A stretch of 64,000 nucleotides of DNA. It comes from Chrysaora quinquecirrha. Lineage: Eukaryota; Cnidaria; Scyphozoa; Semaeostomeae; Pelagiidae. The DNA is taken from the NCBI GenBank assembly GCA_014526335.1, contig JACTAT010000225.1:286461-350460 (forward strand). Reading direction: 5' to 3'. Shown here piece after piece: positions 60,047-64,000 of the stretch (position 1 is the first letter of the stretch; each line of letters opens with the position of its first letter). A model generated the notes under the pieces. The model was not told the origin of the DNA. It ran no database searches and was given only the letters and a program-made list of their open reading frames with translations. The position numbers and the translations under genes were made by a program.

Positions 60047-60053
60047 TATAATA
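60047..60053 (-). promoter_or_regulatory. possible TATA-like box of the secreted-protein gene
   Basis: On the minus strand TATTATA lies about 38 nt before the ATG at 60009, a plausible core-promoter distance for a short leader. Confidence 0.35.
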
Positions 60054-60439
60054 GATACTCAAAGGCAGATCATTTGAAAATGTTTGAATAAGCCATTCTG
60101 TATTTTTGTTTTACGCCGTATTTTTGCCCATAAATATAATTTATGTAGGCCAAGGCAAAAGATAGCTCCACAATCTTGAAAGCTGAGCGGCAAAAAATGA
60201 ACATAGGCTTATATCTATTACAGAATGCAAGAGCAAAGATAGCTCTCCACCCTTAACAGTTTTATACTTCGTTATAAGGGTATAACGATATTCGGTTGAA
60301 CATTAAATTGCAACAGTGCATAAGCTAAGACCCAAGGGAGTACACCATTGTATAAGCTTGTAATTCATCGAAACCTCTCAGACGTTGATGGCGATTCTGC
60401 AGATAAGTAACATTTCTGAGACAGCCTAAAGGCCCTGCT

Positions 60440-60687
60440 CAACGAGAAGACATGTCGCGCGTGACATTTTTGCTCGTGACATGTCCCCTCGATGTCTACC
60501 AGATTGGCAACCTTGGAAATTTTGTGGCGAGAGGCATGCAAATGTTCCTGGTAGACAACAAAAACATTTCTTGTCTCCGTGACTCGGGGGATGTTGCTGG
60601 CCTGTCACTCGGATGTTTAGCTTCCCTGGGAGACACGCCGAATACAATGTCACGCGCGACATGTCTCCTAGTTTAGCCATAGATTTG
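60440..60687. repeat. dispersed GACATGTC-rich repeat, copy 3
   Basis: Ends GCGACATGTCTCCTAGTTTA and has the CACTCGGATGTTTAGC core; it begins AGACATGTCGCGCGTGACAT. Just upstream of the secreted-protein gene. Confidence 0.6.
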
Positions 60688-61507
60688 CCTGCTTCCGTAT
60701 ACAATTATTTTGGGTTAACATTGCCCACCACTCCCGCTCTTTCTTAACAGACGGTCGGGAATGTATACTATATACTTGGTTTGGTGTGATCGACATGAAG
60801 TAATGAATCGCTAGACTGATCTCACTATACTATAAGATATATATCTTGTACAGTAGCTATTGCATCTTAGCGTAAAGTAGATTTAAGTATGATCAGCAAA
60901 TAAATTTTTATCTGCTTGAGTTTATAAATAAGAAAATAGCAATACTAAAAAACAAGCTTTTAAACGCCTCTTGAAACGAGGCTGCGCTAGAAATTGTGAT
61001 TCTCTTACCCGCTATATCATGTTCTGCTGTTAAAAGCCCCAATTTGGCATCCAATACTAACTTAAAATCTTCATGAAAATCTTTTGTTAATCTTTGTATT
61101 TTCTGTTAAACTCCTCAAAAGTCTTGGTTATTCTTAAGTATTATTCAATAAACATTTAGGTTGCAGCTTCCATGGAACCATGAGGCCCAGCTTTTGGGAT
61201 TACATCATTCCACGCTTCATTAGCTTGACCAGTGACCTTTTATTCAAAGGTATTGATCTGTTGGAACTGGTGCTTCGCTACTGGGTATTAGCCAATTTTA
61301 TGTTTTAAAACTGCTAGGGGACTTTGTAATACCCTACTACTGCGCTAGACTCTTTAATGCATCTAAAAATGCTGGAGATAATTAGTTGTTAATCGCTTGC
61401 AAGTACACGGAAAAAGTATGAAAGTTAATGACGAATAATAGTTACTGTTGATACCAGAAGCTCGTGATAAGACTGTTTGTGTCCTTAGCGTCGGAGAAGG
61501 ACTATTA

Positions 61508-62063
61508 CACGCAGCTTCTTTCATAAGCAACCGCTTATAAGCAACCAAGATATAGAAGGCCAAAAACTTAAAGCAACGTATAGTACCACAGGAAAAAAAC
61601 CTAAGCAACATTTAAAATTTAAGACAATTTATTTTACTGCAAGCAATCGAGGATTGATCAACATAGAAGCTATTTCCATTCATTTGTCGTCAAAAACTCG
61701 CATATCAACGGAGTGTTACTCATTAGGTGAAGCATTTCATCGAGGGGTTTCCGTTTAACTTTCAATACAAAGTCTCTATTTGGTAACAATGACTATGGTA
61801 CTTCTTGACTGATGTTATTTACTGTATAGTATTTCTTTGCTGTATACTAGGTGTTCTAGCGTTGTGTTGCATAAAAAGCTATAGAATAACTCCGCAAGTT
61901 TTGCTGTTTCTCTTGCCTCTATACTATTCTTAAGGCAAAAATATACAGTTAAAATTAAGCAACTACTAAGCAACTTTTGCTACTAAAAGATGGCCATAAG
62001 TGGTCCAAAAAAGCAACTTTTTGAACTTGACCCGAGCGAAGTTGCTTATAAAAAAACTGCGTG
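61508..62063 (+). mobile_element. iterated-word MITE, AAGCAAC subfamily, copy 2
   Basis: 556 bp, TA flanks; starts CACGCAGCTTCTTTCATAAG and ends TTGCTTATAAAAAAACTGCG plus TG. Interior words AAGCAAC, repeated. Confidence 0.8.
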
Positions 62064-62369
62064 TAACAATGACTTTCAGAAGTGCAATCCAAATGTTATA
62101 AGTGCTGCTTTGGGCCTGTTTATCCCACCTTCAAGCCATAAGCTGGGTTCTATACTGCCCTTTGTAATTCAAAAGTTGAGTTTATATGAGAAATGATTCT
62201 CGAAATAATTAATGAAGTGAGATCTCATTTGGGCGGGAACTGGAAGGTGGGATTGAATCAACATTTAAGGGGCCTGGAACATGCCAATGCTAAGATTAAG
62301 TACAATGAAGTACGATTGTGACCTCCAAAATCAGCCTGAAAGTAGAATATGCATTGCTGGACAATGCTA

Positions 62370-62547
62370 TTTCTCCAGCTCTGGACGACTGGTTATGTGC
62401 ATTAATTTCTGACAAAAAGAGAAGAATGATCTTGCCAAGACTGGACTCGCACTGCAAAGAAATCGCTGAAGCTAAGACAATAGAACAATAAGTCCCCTTA
62501 AATTTTTTGCCCCCCCCTAGTTTTATCACCTTAAAAGAGGCCCTGGT
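62370..62547. repeat. dispersed repeat, copy 2
   Basis: Partner of 2690-2887, same strand. Confidence 0.55.
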
Positions 62548-62579
62548 CTATTTTCTAGCCATAAAGGTATACTTGGTTG

Positions 62580-62788
62580 TAAAGAAAAACTCAAAGTCTA
62601 TGGTAACGTCATGAGCAAACACGCACCACTTCCTGTTCTTTTAACTTTTCCTTTTCTTTACCAGGGTCTCAAGAAGCAGTTGCATTTCCAGACATAAACG
62701 TCTTCCTTGGTTCTCAAGTTCCAGATCTGAAGCAAATTTATGAAATACATGATTGCAAAGTTCAGATTCTCGCTGGAAGTTTCATTTT
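62580..62788 (+). pseudogene. inverted fragment of the secreted-protein gene (intron end plus 5' part of exon 2)
   Basis: From the CAG at about 62661-62663 this plus-strand segment repeats, nearly base for base, the first 125 nt of exon 2 of the 480-aa protein gene (minus strand, 58974 downwards), from GGTCTCA through GCTGGAAGTT. About 80 nt of the preceding intron also match. Similarity stops abruptly at 62788 and the frame then meets a stop. It is therefore a truncated inverted duplicate, not a working exon. Few differences are visible, so it is recent. Confidence 0.85.
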
Positions 62789-63750
62789 TTAATTCGAACA
62801 CCAAAAACAACAATGATAATGATTCTCTTACTTCTAATGGTAGAAAAAGTGGACTTTCTCATTTACGGGGACAATTTTGCCGAGGTCGTGTTAAATTTGA
62901 TATATTTCGATATATATTCTACGTTGCAAAATAATTATCATTAGTTACTTCGTCCCAGAAGTGAATGCAATACGGTTACTTTAGAAGAATAACACGCATC
63001 ATTTATCTGCTTCAACTTGTTTACTGATAGAAAGTAGACTTTGACATTGTTATACTCATTTCAACTGTCAAATTTTACTTAAGTTCAATGACGATAGAGG
63101 ATTCTGCAATTACAACCTTGCGCGGTAGCAATATAGCCTTATGTAATATCAACAATGTAATAAATTCTATAGATAAAACATTTTCGAAGAAAGCATCATG
63201 GATTAACAATTTATCATGATGGGAAGACAATGTGAAAAGCATTTCGAAAACAGCGTTTGGTTGCCAGTATTACGGTAAAACCCAATTCTAAGTAGTAGCA
63301 AAAGTTGAACGGGGCTAAATTTCCTTGCATCAGACACCTCTAGTACGCTTCAATCAAAGCGAACTTACAACTTCTCAGCAACAAGGGGAGACAAACAGTT
63401 GCTTTTGTCGACGTTAAGGCAGTATGATGATTAACTTTGAATAACCCAGCTAGTATGATATGACCATAGTTTCAAAGGTTTAATTCAAGTAAATAGATAC
63501 ATTCTGTAGAAATTCAAGATTTTAATTATATAATAAGTAGCTAAGATTGAAAATTATACTGTAAATTTCAGCTTTCACAATCGCATCTTTCACAATCGGC
63601 AACGATAATATAAACAACTAATATTGTGCAGTGCAGTTATTGTAATTGCTGGTCGCAGATTTTGCGTCTCACTATTAGTCAAATTATTATCGATTCTAGT
63701 CAAAATATTGAGAAATTAAGATAAATTTCTGTGATATGTAAATTAAATTT
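62789..63750. other. intergenic, nothing recognised
   Basis: AT-rich sequence between the inverted exon fragment and the last gene; no repeat or coding signal identified. Confidence 0.4.
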
Positions 63751-64000
63751 TTACGGCATACTTTCATCTAGTATGCTGTCCCCCGGTGATCTGGCACATC
63801 CTTGTAGGCTTTCGATTTTCACAGTCTGTAGAGCGTCAGCAAGATCATGACTTTCTTCAAAAAAGTCAACAAGGCTGGGCTCAGATAGAACACAGGCAAT
63901 AAACTGTCTGTATTTGATTCGCCATTTGTCACTGACAAAACCGCTTTCTATTGAAGCACTCGAAGTTGGTCGGGGCATTTTCAGAGATTTAGGCCGAACA
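63751..64000 (-). CDS. last exon of an unidentified gene (5' part beyond window)
   Basis: Open from the window edge to a TAA at 63753-63751. An internal Met at 63978 could be a start, but the frame is open upstream to the edge (PKSLK before the Met). The visible protein (about 83 residues) has a basic/aromatic block KWRIKYRQF, then LSEPSLVDFFEESHDLADAL and an acidic C-terminus ending DESMP. It looks like a real C-terminal exon because of its biased composition and length, but I recognise no family. Confidence 0.4.
   Translation of the reverse strand, partial: VRPKSLKMPRPTSSASIESGFVSDKWRIKYRQFIACVLSEPSLVDFFEESHDLADALQTVKIESLQGCARSPGDSILDESMP

Overview
This is a 64 kb window of AT-rich animal genomic DNA, with multi-exon GT-AG genes, large introns and dense short transposons. 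The gene content fits an invertebrate, most likely a cnidarian (anthozoan): a secreted MAM/LDLa protein, an orphan class A GPCR, an H2B histone with a Lys/Gly-rich N-tail, and duplicated copper monooxygenase-like genes. The taxon is inference; no rRNA or mitochondrial marker is present. I built the gene models by hand from splice sites and intron phase, without transcripts.

Layout. (1) 17441 to <667, minus strand: a secreted multidomain gene with signal peptide, MAM, Cys-rich linker, LDLa, MAM and LDLa; it runs off the left edge. An intact H2B gene with an unusual C-terminus (985-1452, plus strand) is nested in its last visible intron. (2) 17.5-27 kb: a class A GPCR (20378-21345) with a frameshift at the start of TM7, surrounded by MITEs, a long TTGTAA hexamer array and a nested transposon. 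(3) 27056-38862 and 41448-52433, plus strand: tandem paralogues of a PHM/DBH/MOXD-type copper monooxygenase-like protein, ten exons each in matching phases. Both carry Tyr where the family has its third CuH histidine. Copy 1 has also lost the CuM methionine and carries a 2-nt deletion in exon 8, so it looks like a decaying gene or an assembly error; copy 2 is a complete 442-aa reading frame with a probable GPI-type tail. (4) 60009-53742, minus strand: a complete five-exon gene for a secreted 480-aa protein that I do not recognise. All its introns are phase 1. An inverted fragment of its exon 2 lies at about 62580-62788. (5) 64000-63751, minus strand: the last exon of a further gene.

The remainder is mobile or repetitive DNA: three tRNA-derived SINE families, a 5S-like SINE, hAT-like, pogo-like and Harbinger-like MITEs with visible target duplications, fold-back elements, microsatellites and a LINE tail. 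The most striking repeat class is a set of about fifteen TA-flanked elements that begin CACG(C/T)TTTTTT and end in the complement. Each subfamily repeats through its interior the same short word found next to its own termini (AAGGAAC, AAGAAAC, AAGAAC, AAGCAAC or AAGGAATT). Word and terminus change together between subfamilies, which suggests a co-evolving recognition signal.
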